From CAZADA01 sp964568975 (lineage in GTDB: Bacteria; Pseudomonadota; Alphaproteobacteria; Caulobacterales; Maricaulaceae): DNA of 64,000 nucleotides. Made by a program: the position numbers and the translations under genes. Where the stretch lies: assembly GCA_964568975.1 (NCBI GenBank), contig CAZMSO010000004.1, positions 49,995 to 113,994 on the forward strand, in the 5' to 3' direction. Position 1 is the stretch's first letter. Every line of letters starts with the position of its first letter. The notes under the pieces were generated by a model. It had not been told where the DNA came from, did no database searches, and worked only from the letters and a program-made list of their open reading frames with translations. This document shows, piece after piece, positions 41,860 to 51,102 of the stretch.

Positions 41860-44800
41860 CTACGACGTGGCGGCGCGCTCCTTCCGACTGATCCCAAAAA
41901 ACACCGCGTAGATCGCCGGCAACACGACCAATGTCAGGATCGTCGCGAAACTCAGCCCGAAAGCGATGACGACCGCCATGGAGCGGAAGAACACGTCGCC
42001 AATGAGCGGCAAAACACCGAGGACGGTCGTTAAAGAGCCCATCATCACCGGACGCACGCGGCTCGCCGCTGAGTCAATTACAGCATTGTACCGTGGTTTG
42101 CCGTCCCGGATCTCTAAGTCCATTTGATCAACCAGAACGATCGCGTTCTTAATCAGCAAACCAGACAGCGACAGCATGCCCAAAATCGCCATGAACTCCA
42201 ATGTGGTGTTGGTGACGAGCAAACCAACGACCACGCCGATTAATGCAAGCGGAACCACCAGCCAAATCACCGCCGGCTGGCGCAGCGCGTTGAAAAGCAG
42301 CACCACGACCAGCACCATCGCGCCGATGCCGAACGGGAGCGTCTGGCCCAATTGGGCGTTCGCCTCTTCGCTGTCGCCAAACTCGCCGTCCCACCGCAAC
42401 GCGTAGCCTTCGGGACGTTCAATCGCTTCAATGTCAGGCCGCAATCGGTTGAGCAGGTCTGACGCGAGAATGCCTGGAACGGGATCGCACTGGGTTTTCA
42501 GGGTCCACACGCGATCTTGCCGGCGCATCTGCCCATTGCGCCAGATGACGGGCTGTCCATCGACGACCTCCGAAATCGGCACCGCCTCGCCGCTGATGCT
42601 GCTCAGGGCTTGGACTGTGTCGATGGTCGCTAAATCGGCGCGCTCGCTCGCCGGCGCACGCGCGATGATGGGAATTAAATCGTCGCCTTCGCGGTACACG
42701 CCCACCGTGTTGCCTGAATACGTCGTCGCCAGAGCTTCGGCGAGGGTTTCCCGCGACACGCCGACCCGTCGGCCGCGCTCCGCGTCATACTGGGGCTCAA
42801 GCACGGGCGTTTCTTGACGCCAGTCCGTTTTGACGCCTGTGGCCCACGGATCGGCCATCATGATCGCCTGCGCTTCGGCTGACAAACGCCGCAGGACCGC
42901 CGGGTCGGGGCCATAGAACGCGGCTTGAATCTTCGCGCCTTGGCTTGGACCCAGAATAAACCGCGACGCGCGCGCCTGCGCCGCCGGATAATGTGCGTCC
43001 AGATAGTCTTGAACTTCACGCACGAGATCTGGGATGCGATCGAAATCGCTGACGCGCACGATGAATTGCCCGAAGGCGGGGTTGGGGTCCTCTGGCGAGT
43101 AGATGAGCATGTAGCGCAGCGCACCAGACCCGACGACTGAATGCACGGCTTCAACACCATCAAAATCAGCGAGTCTTCGCTCGATCTCAATCACGTCACG
43201 CGCCGTTGCGTTGATGTCAGTCCCCTCCGGCAGCCAGTATTCAATCTTGATCTGCGGCGTGGTTGACGCGGGGAAGAACCCCATGGTGACGAATTGAAAC
43301 GCGTAAACGGACGCGGCGAAGGCGCCGAACGCCAAGGCGATGGTCAGCCATCGGACGGTGATGACGGCCCCCATGAAGCCTTTATATGCGCGCGTAAGCG
43401 GCCCGTCGCGGCGCGGCTCCGCGCTTGGCGATTGCTCCTTAAAAATCAAATCCCCCAACATTGGCGCGAGGGTGACCGCGAATATCCAGCTGTATAGTAA
43501 GGAAATAAGAATAACCCAAAACAAGTCGCCCGCGTACTCGCCCGTATTGCCGACAGCAAAACCAATCGGCGCGAACGCCACGAATCCAACAACAGTACCG
43601 CCAAGCAGCGCCCATTTGGTCTTCGCGACAGTCTCAACGGCGATGTCGATCTTCTTGCGGCCTTGTTGCAGACCGACAAGGATGCCTTCCGTCACCACGA
43701 TCGCGTTGTCCACGAGCATCCCCAAAGCGATGATCAGGGCGCCCAATGAAATACGATGCAGCGGAATACCGGCGACATTCATTGTCACCACAGTCGCGCC
43801 GATCGTGACGAGCAAAACCATCCCTATGATCACGGCCGACCGAAGGCCCATGAAGATAAATAACGTCCCCATCACGATCACCAGGGCGAGAGCGACATTC
43901 ACTGCGAAGTCATTCACGGCGGAATTCACCGCATCGCCTTGGTGATAAAACTCATTCACCTCAATGCCGATGGGTCGTTCGCCGAGTGTCTCATCAAGCT
44001 TGGCGCGGATCTCCTCGCCAAGTTGGCCGACATTCGCGCCGGTGACGTTCGAAATGCCGAGTTGGATTGCGGGCTGGCCGTTGAAACGGGACAGATTGAA
44101 GGACGGATCCACGTAATCGCGGCGGACATCGGCGATATCGCCCAAATAAATCAAGTCGCCGGCGGCGCCGGCGCTCACCACCACATTTTCAATGTCCGTC
44201 ACGGAATCCACATCACCTGTGGGGTGAATGACGAGCCGTTGACGGCCAACCTCCACATCGCCCGCGGACACGACAGAGTTTTGTTGCGCCAGGTCGTTGA
44301 AAATGGTGTTCAACGACACGCCAAGCGCGGCCACACGCTCGCGCGAAAACTCAATATAGATGGCTTCGCGCCGGGTGGCTCCGATTTCAACTTTGGCGAC
44401 GCCGTCAACGGTCAACAGATCCTTGCGCAACTCCAGAGCGTAGTCTTCCAACTCCTTCATGGAGTAGCCCGGGCCGGTAATGAGGTAGTACAGGCCGAAC
44501 ACATCGCCATAATCGTCGTTGACAATCGGCTCGTGCGAGCCTGGCGGCAAATTGGCGCGGGCGTCGCGCACTTTGTTGCGGACGCGCGTAAAGACAGCTT
44601 GCAGATCGGCTTTCGTGGGTGAAAACGCGTGCTTAATGTCGACGCTGACGATCGACAGACCATCGGACGAGGTGGAGCGGATCTCGTCCACCTCCTGCAT
44701 GGTCTGTAACTCTGATTCGATGACGTCGCTGACCTCTTCCGCCACTTCTTGCGGCGTTGCGCCGGGATACTGCGTAATGATTTGAGCTGTTCGAATCAAA

Positions 44801-44919
44801 AACTCGGGGTCTTCAAACCGCGGCATGCTCATGTAAGAGCCCGCGCCGCCTAAGAGAGCCGCGAGAACGATGATCCACATCACCAAACGGTTGCGGATCG
44901 CAAATTCAACCATGTTCAT
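41860..44919 (-). CDS. RND-family efflux pump permease
   Basis: The 1019-residue product is an inner-membrane RND transporter driven by proton flux, predicted to export drugs or toxic metabolites through a trimer with large periplasmic loops. The N-terminus (MNMVEFAIRNRLVMWIIVLA) is helix 1. Helix 4 carries GMLVDNAIVVTEGILVGLQQ, with VDN in place of the VDD of AcrB, and helix 10 has GLLIKNAIVLVDQ with the conserved Lys. The porter-domain motif IITQYPGATPQEVAEEVSDV is typical. It starts 9 bp after the adaptor gene. No outer-membrane channel gene lies near, so a TolC-type protein from elsewhere is needed. Confidence 0.94.
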   Translation of the reverse strand: MNMVEFAIRNRLVMWIIVLAALLGGAGSYMSMPRFEDPEFLIRTAQIITQYPGATPQEVAEEVSDVIESELQTMQEVDEIRSTSSDGLSIVSVDIKHAFSPTKADLQAVFTRVRNKVRDARANLPPGSHEPIVNDDYGDVFGLYYLITGPGYSMKELEDYALELRKDLLTVDGVAKVEIGATRREAIYIEFSRERVAALGVSLNTIFNDLAQQNSVVSAGDVEVGRQRLVIHPTGDVDSVTDIENVVVSAGAAGDLIYLGDIADVRRDYVDPSFNLSRFNGQPAIQLGISNVTGANVGQLGEEIRAKLDETLGERPIGIEVNEFYHQGDAVNSAVNDFAVNVALALVIVMGTLFIFMGLRSAVIIGMVLLVTIGATVVTMNVAGIPLHRISLGALIIALGMLVDNAIVVTEGILVGLQQGRKKIDIAVETVAKTKWALLGGTVVGFVAFAPIGFAVGNTGEYAGDLFWVILISLLYSWIFAVTLAPMLGDLIFKEQSPSAEPRRDGPLTRAYKGFMGAVITVRWLTIALAFGAFAASVYAFQFVTMGFFPASTTPQIKIEYWLPEGTDINATARDVIEIERRLADFDGVEAVHSVVGSGALRYMLIYSPEDPNPAFGQFIVRVSDFDRIPDLVREVQDYLDAHYPAAQARASRFILGPSQGAKIQAAFYGPDPAVLRRLSAEAQAIMMADPWATGVKTDWRQETPVLEPQYDAERGRRVGVSRETLAEALATTYSGNTVGVYREGDDLIPIIARAPASERADLATIDTVQALSSISGEAVPISEVVDGQPVIWRNGQMRRQDRVWTLKTQCDPVPGILASDLLNRLRPDIEAIERPEGYALRWDGEFGDSEEANAQLGQTLPFGIGAMVLVVVLLFNALRQPAVIWLVVPLALIGVVVGLLVTNTTLEFMAILGMLSLSGLLIKNAIVLVDQMDLEIRDGKPRYNAVIDSAASRVRPVMMGSLTTVLGVLPLIGDVFFRSMAVVIAFGLSFATILTLVVLPAIYAVFFGISRKERAATS

Positions 44920-44928
44920 CGCCAGACC

Positions 44929-45981
44929 CTATGGCTCGAAGGGACGGATTGCCGCGCCTTCGCGCAAATAGTGCCCCCCGGCGCCGACAATCACATCGCC
45001 AGGTGCGAGGCCGGAGGCGATCACGACGGTTTCGCCGACGCCGGGGCCGACGGCCACGTCGCGTCGCGACACCGTCATAGTGTCTGGATCGACGAGCCAG
45101 ACATAAGTTTTTCCGGCTTCCGCCAAGACCGCACTGATCGGGGCCACGATCTGCGCCTGCGACCCGCCATCGCTGGCGATCCGAAATTGTCCGCGCAGGA
45201 TCCCAGTCATGCCCGGCAGGACCAGCAAGTCGTCCGGCGGCGTGAAGCCGAAACGCGCTTCAAACGTCTGCGTCGTCGGATCCGCAAGCGATGCATACTC
45301 GCTCAGCACCGCATTCATTTGAGCGCCGGGCGCGGCGTCCAACTCGACATAAAGCTCAATCGGTTCAATCTGCTCGGCATAGACAGCGATGGTGGCTGGT
45401 ATCTGAACCACCGCTTCGGCCGCGCCGGAGCCCTGAATCGTGGCGATGCGCTGCTGTGGCGTGACGGTCTCAAAGTTTTCCACGTGCAGATCCGCGATGA
45501 CGCCGTCAAAGGGGGCCCGCAGAACCGTGTCTTCAAGGGCCTTTTGCGCGCTGTCCAGGGACGCGCGGGCGACATCGCGCTGACTGCGTCGTTGGTCCAG
45601 AAGGCTGCGGGTCACAGAACCGCGCTCGGCCAACGCGTCAGCTCTTTCGAACTCGGCCTGGGCGTTGTCGAAAGTCGCCTGGGCGCTGGCAAACGCGGCT
45701 TGAAAGTCCCGCTGGTCCAGCTTGGCGATCACTTGACCTTCGGTGACTTGAGCGCCCTCGCTGACGTCGAGGGTCTGGATGACGCCGGAGACTTGAAACG
45801 TCAGAATGGACGACTCCGCCGCCGCGATCACCGCAGGCAGACGAATCGACCGAATGTTCGCCTCAGCCGAGATTTCAATCAGTTTCGCCGGCCGTATCGG
45901 TGGTTCGGCCTCACGCTCCGGCGCGTTATCGCACGCCGACATCATCGCTGATGCGACGACGACTAAGTTAATCCAACGCAC
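44929..45981 (-). CDS. RND efflux periplasmic adaptor lipoprotein
   Basis: The 350-residue membrane-fusion protein links the RND permease to an outer-membrane channel. It has a lipoprotein signal (MRWINLVVVASAMMSAC, Cys17), a lipoyl/barrel-sandwich half (SILTFQVSGVIQTLDVSEGA, AQVTEGQVIAKLDQRDF), an alpha-hairpin (about residues 100-150, ADALAERGSVTRSLLDQRRS), the second lipoyl half DTVLRAPFDGVIADLHVENF, and a beta-barrel plus membrane-proximal domain ending in a glycine-rich strand. It is the first gene of the pair. Confidence 0.93.
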   Translation of the reverse strand: MRWINLVVVASAMMSACDNAPEREAEPPIRPAKLIEISAEANIRSIRLPAVIAAAESSILTFQVSGVIQTLDVSEGAQVTEGQVIAKLDQRDFQAAFASAQATFDNAQAEFERADALAERGSVTRSLLDQRRSQRDVARASLDSAQKALEDTVLRAPFDGVIADLHVENFETVTPQQRIATIQGSGAAEAVVQIPATIAVYAEQIEPIELYVELDAAPGAQMNAVLSEYASLADPTTQTFEARFGFTPPDDLLVLPGMTGILRGQFRIASDGGSQAQIVAPISAVLAEAGKTYVWLVDPDTMTVSRRDVAVGPGVGETVVIASGLAPGDVIVGAGGHYLREGAAIRPFEP

Positions 45982-45998
45982 ATCGTCCCCCTGAACTC

Positions 45999-46424
45999 TT
46001 ATTCGTCGCGACTTAGCACACGAATTCTTCCCGGCCCAGTCCTTTTGACCAGCCCATAACGCTGCCCAGCGACGGACCCCCGGGTCTCGCCCGGTTCGGT
46101 CGGCCGTTGGATGATCGTGGATGGACGGGGCGTCTGGAGGAGGCGGGCGGCCCCCGGAGTCGCGTCGACCTTGTCCGTGCCGGCGATGTCCGCCAGAGCC
46201 GCGATCACCATGCAGCAGGACAGAAACACGGCGACACGGGCGGCGCAGGCGTTTCGCGCGCCTCGCGTCACGCTCGACGCCGCCGCGATCGGCATGACGT
46301 GGTGGGCTGCATCATAGGCCTCAGGGCCGACGGGCTGGGAGCCTGGCGGAGATACGATCGGTGCCGTTTTGTGCATGAGAGTTCCCGCCCGCGCACACCG
46401 AAACACTTCGCTGGAGTGAAGCAC
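45999..46424 (-). CDS. Doubtful short ORF upstream of the efflux operon
   Basis: A 141-residue frame ends 17 bp before the adaptor gene on the same strand. It includes one hydrophobic stretch (AVFLSCCMVIAALADIAG) that could be a membrane segment or signal, and a Pro/Arg-rich tail. No ribosome site is convincing and no family was recognised. It may be a leader protein, a relic or only the operon's control region. Confidence 0.22.
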   Translation of the reverse strand: MLHSSEVFRCARAGTLMHKTAPIVSPPGSQPVGPEAYDAAHHVMPIAAASSVTRGARNACAARVAVFLSCCMVIAALADIAGTDKVDATPGAARLLQTPRPSTIIQRPTEPGETRGSVAGQRYGLVKRTGPGRIRVLSRDE

Positions 46425-46732
46425 AGCGTTCGTGGGTGCGAAAGCGCGCGTATGACCAATGGGTATTCAATTCCGGCCAAATTCTGAATAGAATCTCTAA
46501 CGACTGCGAAAGGCGCGCGGCATTACGCCAGCCGGCGTCTCGCGTCTTTCAGCGACGGTCAACGCCGCGCGAAAGCCGAGGCGATGGGCGATGGGCGATG
46601 GACGATGGGCGATGGACGGGGATCCGCGCGGCGGTGTCGACGGGTGTCCATGGTCTCGTTCGGGGGATGCGGCCGGCGTAACGTCGTGGCCGCTGTCGTG
46701 TGCGTGCGGACGCTAACGGAGGGCGCGCGCGC
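46425..46732. other. Intergenic region with a 7-bp tandem repeat
   Basis: About 308 bp between the doubtful ORF and the phytase gene. It holds five copies of a 7-bp repeat (46581-46615). No gene or RNA was seen. Confidence 0.5.
46581..46615. repeat. 7-bp tandem repeat (GCGATGG), five copies
   Basis: GCGATGG is repeated five times from 46581 to 46615 with one base change in the fourth copy (ACGATGG). A seven-base unit is a typical substrate for slippage, so copy number may vary between strains. Confidence 0.85.
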
Positions 46733-47752
46733 TCAGTTTTGCGTCACCGGGCGTGTGCTGAGGACAGCCTCGACGTCGCGCCAATCAATGACTTTGTAGT
46801 TTTGCGTTTCGCCGCGGGGATGATTGCGCCCATCCTGCACCACGAGCACGCCCGTGGGGAAGGCGTCGCCCAAGGAGTGGGACGCCGCTTCGACGCCGTC
46901 GGTCTCCTGCACGCCGTCAACACCGGTGTTCGCCGCGATCCGAAAGCGGCCGACTGGCGTGCGTGTGCGCAGATTATAGACCACAAAGCTGTTGTTCCCT
47001 TGTGAGGAGACGATGAGCAGCGTCGCGCCGTCATGATCGCGATGATACAGCGCCAACCCCTCGACGTCCGCGACCAGCCCGCCACGGCCGCGCGTCCCGT
47101 CAATCAGCTGCGGCGTTGAAAACGCCGCGCCGTCGAAACGCATCGCCCAGACCCCGTGTTCCTCTTCGCCGACATACACCACGCCCGTGCGATCATCGAC
47201 GACGCAGCCTTCGAGCTGACTGTCGAACGCAAGACGCGCCGTCTCCGCGGCCGTGGATGACGATGTGAGCCGGTGGACGATGATGTCGCCGCTCTTGTAA
47301 GTGACGAAGACATAGGGTGCGGCGGCGATCACGCCGAGGCACAGGCCGTAGGGTTCTGCGACCGCGGACGCGAAACGACCGGCTTCCTCCACCACGCCGT
47401 CGGCGATGGTGAACATGACCACCGTGTCGTCGCTGCGATTGGACGCGCTGGCGATGTCGCCCGTCCAGCCCGCGATGGTCACGCCCTGGCGTACATCCAC
47501 ATTGTTCAATCGTCCAGAGTCGAGGAATTGCGCGACCTCGCCGCGTAACGTGTACACATAAAGGCCAGCTTGCTTATCCGTGCCCAAGATACGGCTGTTC
47601 TCCGGCGTGTGCATGTCGATCCACAGCGCCGGGTCGTCGGCGGCGTCGTGGCGGGAGGCGACCGGCGTGGTCTCAAGGGTGGGGGGCACCGCCGGAAGCG
47701 TCGCGCAGGCCCCAAGCATCGCGCCCAGCCCTGCAGCCATCACCGTTTTCAT
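46733..47752 (-). CDS. Beta-propeller phytase-like lipoprotein
   Basis: A secreted or surface beta-propeller phytase, predicted to release phosphate from phytate with Ca2+. The 339-residue product has a lipoprotein signal (lipobox LGAC), DAADDPALWIDMHTPENSRI with the conserved DDPA, LGTDKQAGLYVYTLRGEV, LNNVDVR, EPYGLCLG, QLEGCVVDDRTGVVYVGEEE, DVEGLALYHRD and a final SFVVYNLRT. These acidic turns form the calcium sites of the family. The ATG at 47752 was chosen for the signal peptide. It lies downstream of a TonB-dependent receptor on the same strand, a frequent pairing that suggests joint phytate or iron-phytate use. Confidence 0.9.
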   Translation of the reverse strand: MKTVMAAGLGAMLGACATLPAVPPTLETTPVASRHDAADDPALWIDMHTPENSRILGTDKQAGLYVYTLRGEVAQFLDSGRLNNVDVRQGVTIAGWTGDIASASNRSDDTVVMFTIADGVVEEAGRFASAVAEPYGLCLGVIAAAPYVFVTYKSGDIIVHRLTSSSTAAETARLAFDSQLEGCVVDDRTGVVYVGEEEHGVWAMRFDGAAFSTPQLIDGTRGRGGLVADVEGLALYHRDHDGATLLIVSSQGNNSFVVYNLRTRTPVGRFRIAANTGVDGVQETDGVEAASHSLGDAFPTGVLVVQDGRNHPRGETQNYKVIDWRDVEAVLSTRPVTQN

Positions 47753-47863
47753 GTCGACGCCTCGCACACTGATCAGGCGGCGTTGTCGCCGCCGCGCCTT
47801 GGGGTCCGGCCAAGGACGGCCCCGACGCGCAAACGCCCCGGAGCCGTTTCAACACCACGCTGT

Positions 47864-50791
47864 TTAATACGTGAATTGCGCGCCGAACCGCGCTTGCCAC
47901 CCATACTCTTCGTTTTGCGACAGTAATGGCGCAAAACCGGGCTGACGGAATGTGGCGATGAAGGGTCGGTTGTTGATGTTCTTGAACTCGGTAAAGATCT
48001 GCACGGTGTCGGTGACGTTGTATTTGCCCGTGACATCATACTGAACAAAGGGGTCGACGAAACGATCGACACCGTCGCCACCTTCATTCAAGACATCCAG
48101 GAACTCATCACGATAGGTCGCGGCGAACCGGAGATTCAGAAGCTGGTTCTCGTACCCCAAAATACCCGTCGCAACATGGCGCGATTGTCCGGGCAGCGCC
48201 GTGTCGCGACCTGAGCCGTCTTCGTCGAAGACTGTGGCTTCGCTGTCCACGAATGTGTAATTGCCGTTAATGATCAGACCGCTCAAGGGCCCTGGCAGGA
48301 AGTCCAACGGCGCTTGCGCGTTCAGCTCCACGCCGACAATCCGCGCGTTGTCGAGATTGACGAAAGTGACCGCCTCCTCAAACGCCACACCGTTGACGGT
48401 GATCTCCTGGAACGTTTGCGGCGCAATAAAGTCCCTGATGTTCTTGTAGAACGCGCTCACTGACAGCACTGATCTCAGGCCGGGATACCATTCCAGGGAC
48501 ACGTCGATGTTGTCGGCTTGCTGACGGTCAAGGTCGGGATTGCCAAATTCGCCTTCAATGTCGCCGCCGTCCTGCTCGATGGCCACCCGCGGCGCGACCG
48601 CCTCAATGTTCGGCCGCGCGATAGAGCGGTAGTAGCCAAATCGCGCCACGAATTCGTCCGACACGTCCCACCGGGCGTTCACGCTCGGCAGCCAGTCCGT
48701 GTAGCTGTCCTCCACCGTTTGACGCGCGGCGATCACACGGATGAGCTCCACGGCCGTTTCGCCGCCGTCAAACTCCGCCTCGACATCTTCAAACAGGATG
48801 TCGCCCGTAATCGCCGGCGGCGGCAGCAGCGCGGCCACGTCGCCGGTGACGTCGCCCTCGAAGGCCTCCTCAAATTGCTGCTCGAGAACACTGAAACCCA
48901 CGGCGTTGTAGTCCGTGTGTTCAACCCGCACGCCGGCGATGGCGGAGATGTCGCCGAATTGGCGTTGCGCCATCACATAGCCGGCGAAGACATCCTCCTC
49001 AGCCGTGAAATCCTCCACCCGGGAGTCGATCGCGGATGTGGCCTCGTCGAGCTCGAACAAATCACGGTTGGCGTCGAAGAGGCTCGCAAACGCGCCTGGG
49101 CCCACTGACGGATTGATCGCGCTGAGGTCGTGCTCAACGGTGGTGGCCACGTCCGACAGCACAAGATCGCCGTCGAAGCCGTCGAACACTTGAATGTCGA
49201 CGTCGTAAGACTTCTCGCGCAACCGCACCTTGCCGCCCGTTTTGATGTAGCCGGGCGCGCCGAACAGGTCGGCGTCGTAACGTGCGTTCAGCGTGAACGC
49301 GAGTTCCTCGTCTTCCGTCAAACCGTCGGTGATTTCAAATTCGTCGAACTCGTAGGAGTCCGTGTCGAAGTACGCATCCGCCAACGCCGGATCCGGAAAG
49401 CTCAGCCGTGGAAACCGGCGATCCGACAGATCCACATCCGCCAGCCCGTCTTCGAACTCGGCTGCGAAAATGGCGTCCGTGGCGTTGGGCTCGTCTTCGT
49501 CGGCGAAGGAGTAAGCGCCGCTGTAGTCAAGGGTCAGGCGTCCGAAGCGATGCTCGCCCCCGCCGGACACCGACCAGATCAATTGTTCCTCAAAGCGCGA
49601 CCGCACTTCGCGGGCCGCCTCGATGGGCTCCACGCCCGCGTCGAAGGTGATGGCGCCGGGGGCGCTTGAGGCGGCGACGGCGTCGGCGTTGAACTCGGTG
49701 ACTGTGACGGTGCGGATCTCGTCGTCGCTGAAGTCAGAGTATAAGCCGCGCAAGAAGAAGCGCGTTGTGTCAGTGGCCTGCCAATCGACGTTGAGCGATG
49801 TAGACAGACGTTCGCGGCGGATCGCGTAGTCGCGCTGTTGAAATTCTTCAAAGAAACCGCCGAGATCGTCGAAAACCGGGTTGTCCGCCTCCACGTTCTC
49901 TGAACCGAAATTCCGCCGTTGCCACGCCACAGACGCCGCCACGCCCACGCTGTCGTTCAAAAAATTGTTGGCGAAGACGCCAGAATACCGCTGCCCAAAC
50001 TCCTCCACCTGATTTGCGTAAAGGCCCGCGCCGCGCAAGCGCACGAACAGCCGGTCTTGGTCAAGGCCTGACAGCGTGCGGATTTCCACGTTGCCGCCGA
50101 TGTTGTCGCCGTCGAGATCAGGCGTCAGCGACTTCGTCACGACAATCGCCGACAACACGTCGCTGTCGATGACGTCGAGGGGAACCTGGCGCGCGTCCGC
50201 TTCCGGGGAGGGGATGCGCACGCCGTTGATAGTCGTGGACACCAAATTCGGATCCGCGCCGCGGATCGAGATGAAGCGGCCTTCGCCCTGATCGTTTTGG
50301 ACGTTGACGCCCGCGGCGCGGCGTGCGGCCTCCGCCACGTTCTCATCCGGCAGCTGACTAATGGCGTCAGCCGACAACACCGTGATGACGCCATCGGCTG
50401 AGCGCTGCTGGCTCAGCGCTGAGTTCAACGCGCCGCGTTGGCCGATGACGAGGATGTTCTCCATCAAGGCGATGTTGTCGCCGAGCTTCACTTCAAGGCG
50501 CGCGCTGTCGTCATCCGACGCCAAGGTGATCTCTCGGCTCACGGACTCAGTCCCGACATAAGAAACGCTGAGCGTGTAGTCGCCAGCGGGAACCGCCGCA
50601 AACCGGAAGCGCCCCGCACGGTCCGTCGATGTGGTCGCGCCGGTTTCAACAACGCGCACGAGCGCGCCCTCAAGGGCGATGTCGCCCGCGCCATCAGTCA
50701 CCCAGCCTTCAATAATCCCCGCAGAAGCCGGCGCGCACAACGCGATCGTCGTCGCCAATGCGGCGACGGACCGCAACAACGGTGTCTTCAT
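47864..50791 (-). CDS. TonB-dependent outer-membrane receptor
   Basis: The 975-residue product imports a large ligand through the outer membrane using TonB energy. It starts with a signal peptide (MKTPLLRSVAALATTIALCA), then a carboxypeptidase-regulatory-like domain (about residues 25-105, VRVVETGATTSTDRAGRFRF), a plug domain (about 120-240, with SQLPDENVAEAARRAAGVNV, FISIRGADPNLVSTTINGVR and DNIGGNVEIRT) and a 22-strand barrel ending in WQARFGAQFTY with the terminal aromatic. The ATG at 50791 follows a GGGGGC site and begins the signal; longer frames upstream are unlikely. A phytase gene follows 111 bp downstream. Confidence 0.95.
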   Translation of the reverse strand: MKTPLLRSVAALATTIALCAPASAGIIEGWVTDGAGDIALEGALVRVVETGATTSTDRAGRFRFAAVPAGDYTLSVSYVGTESVSREITLASDDDSARLEVKLGDNIALMENILVIGQRGALNSALSQQRSADGVITVLSADAISQLPDENVAEAARRAAGVNVQNDQGEGRFISIRGADPNLVSTTINGVRIPSPEADARQVPLDVIDSDVLSAIVVTKSLTPDLDGDNIGGNVEIRTLSGLDQDRLFVRLRGAGLYANQVEEFGQRYSGVFANNFLNDSVGVAASVAWQRRNFGSENVEADNPVFDDLGGFFEEFQQRDYAIRRERLSTSLNVDWQATDTTRFFLRGLYSDFSDDEIRTVTVTEFNADAVAASSAPGAITFDAGVEPIEAAREVRSRFEEQLIWSVSGGGEHRFGRLTLDYSGAYSFADEDEPNATDAIFAAEFEDGLADVDLSDRRFPRLSFPDPALADAYFDTDSYEFDEFEITDGLTEDEELAFTLNARYDADLFGAPGYIKTGGKVRLREKSYDVDIQVFDGFDGDLVLSDVATTVEHDLSAINPSVGPGAFASLFDANRDLFELDEATSAIDSRVEDFTAEEDVFAGYVMAQRQFGDISAIAGVRVEHTDYNAVGFSVLEQQFEEAFEGDVTGDVAALLPPPAITGDILFEDVEAEFDGGETAVELIRVIAARQTVEDSYTDWLPSVNARWDVSDEFVARFGYYRSIARPNIEAVAPRVAIEQDGGDIEGEFGNPDLDRQQADNIDVSLEWYPGLRSVLSVSAFYKNIRDFIAPQTFQEITVNGVAFEEAVTFVNLDNARIVGVELNAQAPLDFLPGPLSGLIINGNYTFVDSEATVFDEDGSGRDTALPGQSRHVATGILGYENQLLNLRFAATYRDEFLDVLNEGGDGVDRFVDPFVQYDVTGKYNVTDTVQIFTEFKNINNRPFIATFRQPGFAPLLSQNEEYGWQARFGAQFTY

Positions 50792-51102
50792 GATGCCCCC
50801 CAAGTCGGCGCGCCCATGCGCCCGAGCGCCTGAGCGACGCCCCCCTTCACGTCGCGTGATACCCACGCGATGTGACACGGCTGTGATCGTGCGCAGCCGG
50901 CGCGATTGAAAGACCGTGGCGTTCCGCTCTGCGGTCGCGGCGCCGTCTCGGACGCCGTAACGCCGGACTTCGGCGCGCGGCGCCGCCAGTGGACGCCGCC
51001 AGTGGACGCCGCCAGTGGACGCCGCCAGTGGACGCCGCCAGTGTACCCCTCCGGCGCGATGGCGTATTGGACTGTTTTACCTGTTTGTGTGAGGGGATGA
51101 TG
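50792..51102. promoter_or_regulatory. Divergent region TonB receptor / PEBP gene
   Basis: This 311-bp gap separates the receptor (minus) from the PEBP gene (plus) and should hold both promoters. A 13-bp tandem repeat (50984-51045) sits just upstream of the PEBP gene. No metal-regulator box was recognised by eye. Confidence 0.45.
50984..51045. repeat. 13-bp tandem repeat, nearly five copies
   Basis: CGCCAGTGGACGC is repeated without change at 50984-50996, 50997-51009, 51010-51022 and 51023-51035, then a partial, altered copy (CGCCAGTGTA). The perfect identity of four copies points to recent expansion. It ends about 55 bp before the PEBP start codon. Confidence 0.93.

Noticed and set aside
43939..44622. 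Plus-strand frame opposite the RND permease, with few rare residues
   Set aside because: Looks smoother than most shadows but has no family match or ribosome site and lies inside a highly conserved gene.
45999..46424. Leader protein gene for the RND operon
   Set aside because: Kept only as a doubtful ORF: it has no clear ribosome site, no family, and its composition does not differ from chance frames.
50984..51045. CRISPR array
   Set aside because: The copies are directly adjacent 13-bp units without spacers and no cas genes are present.
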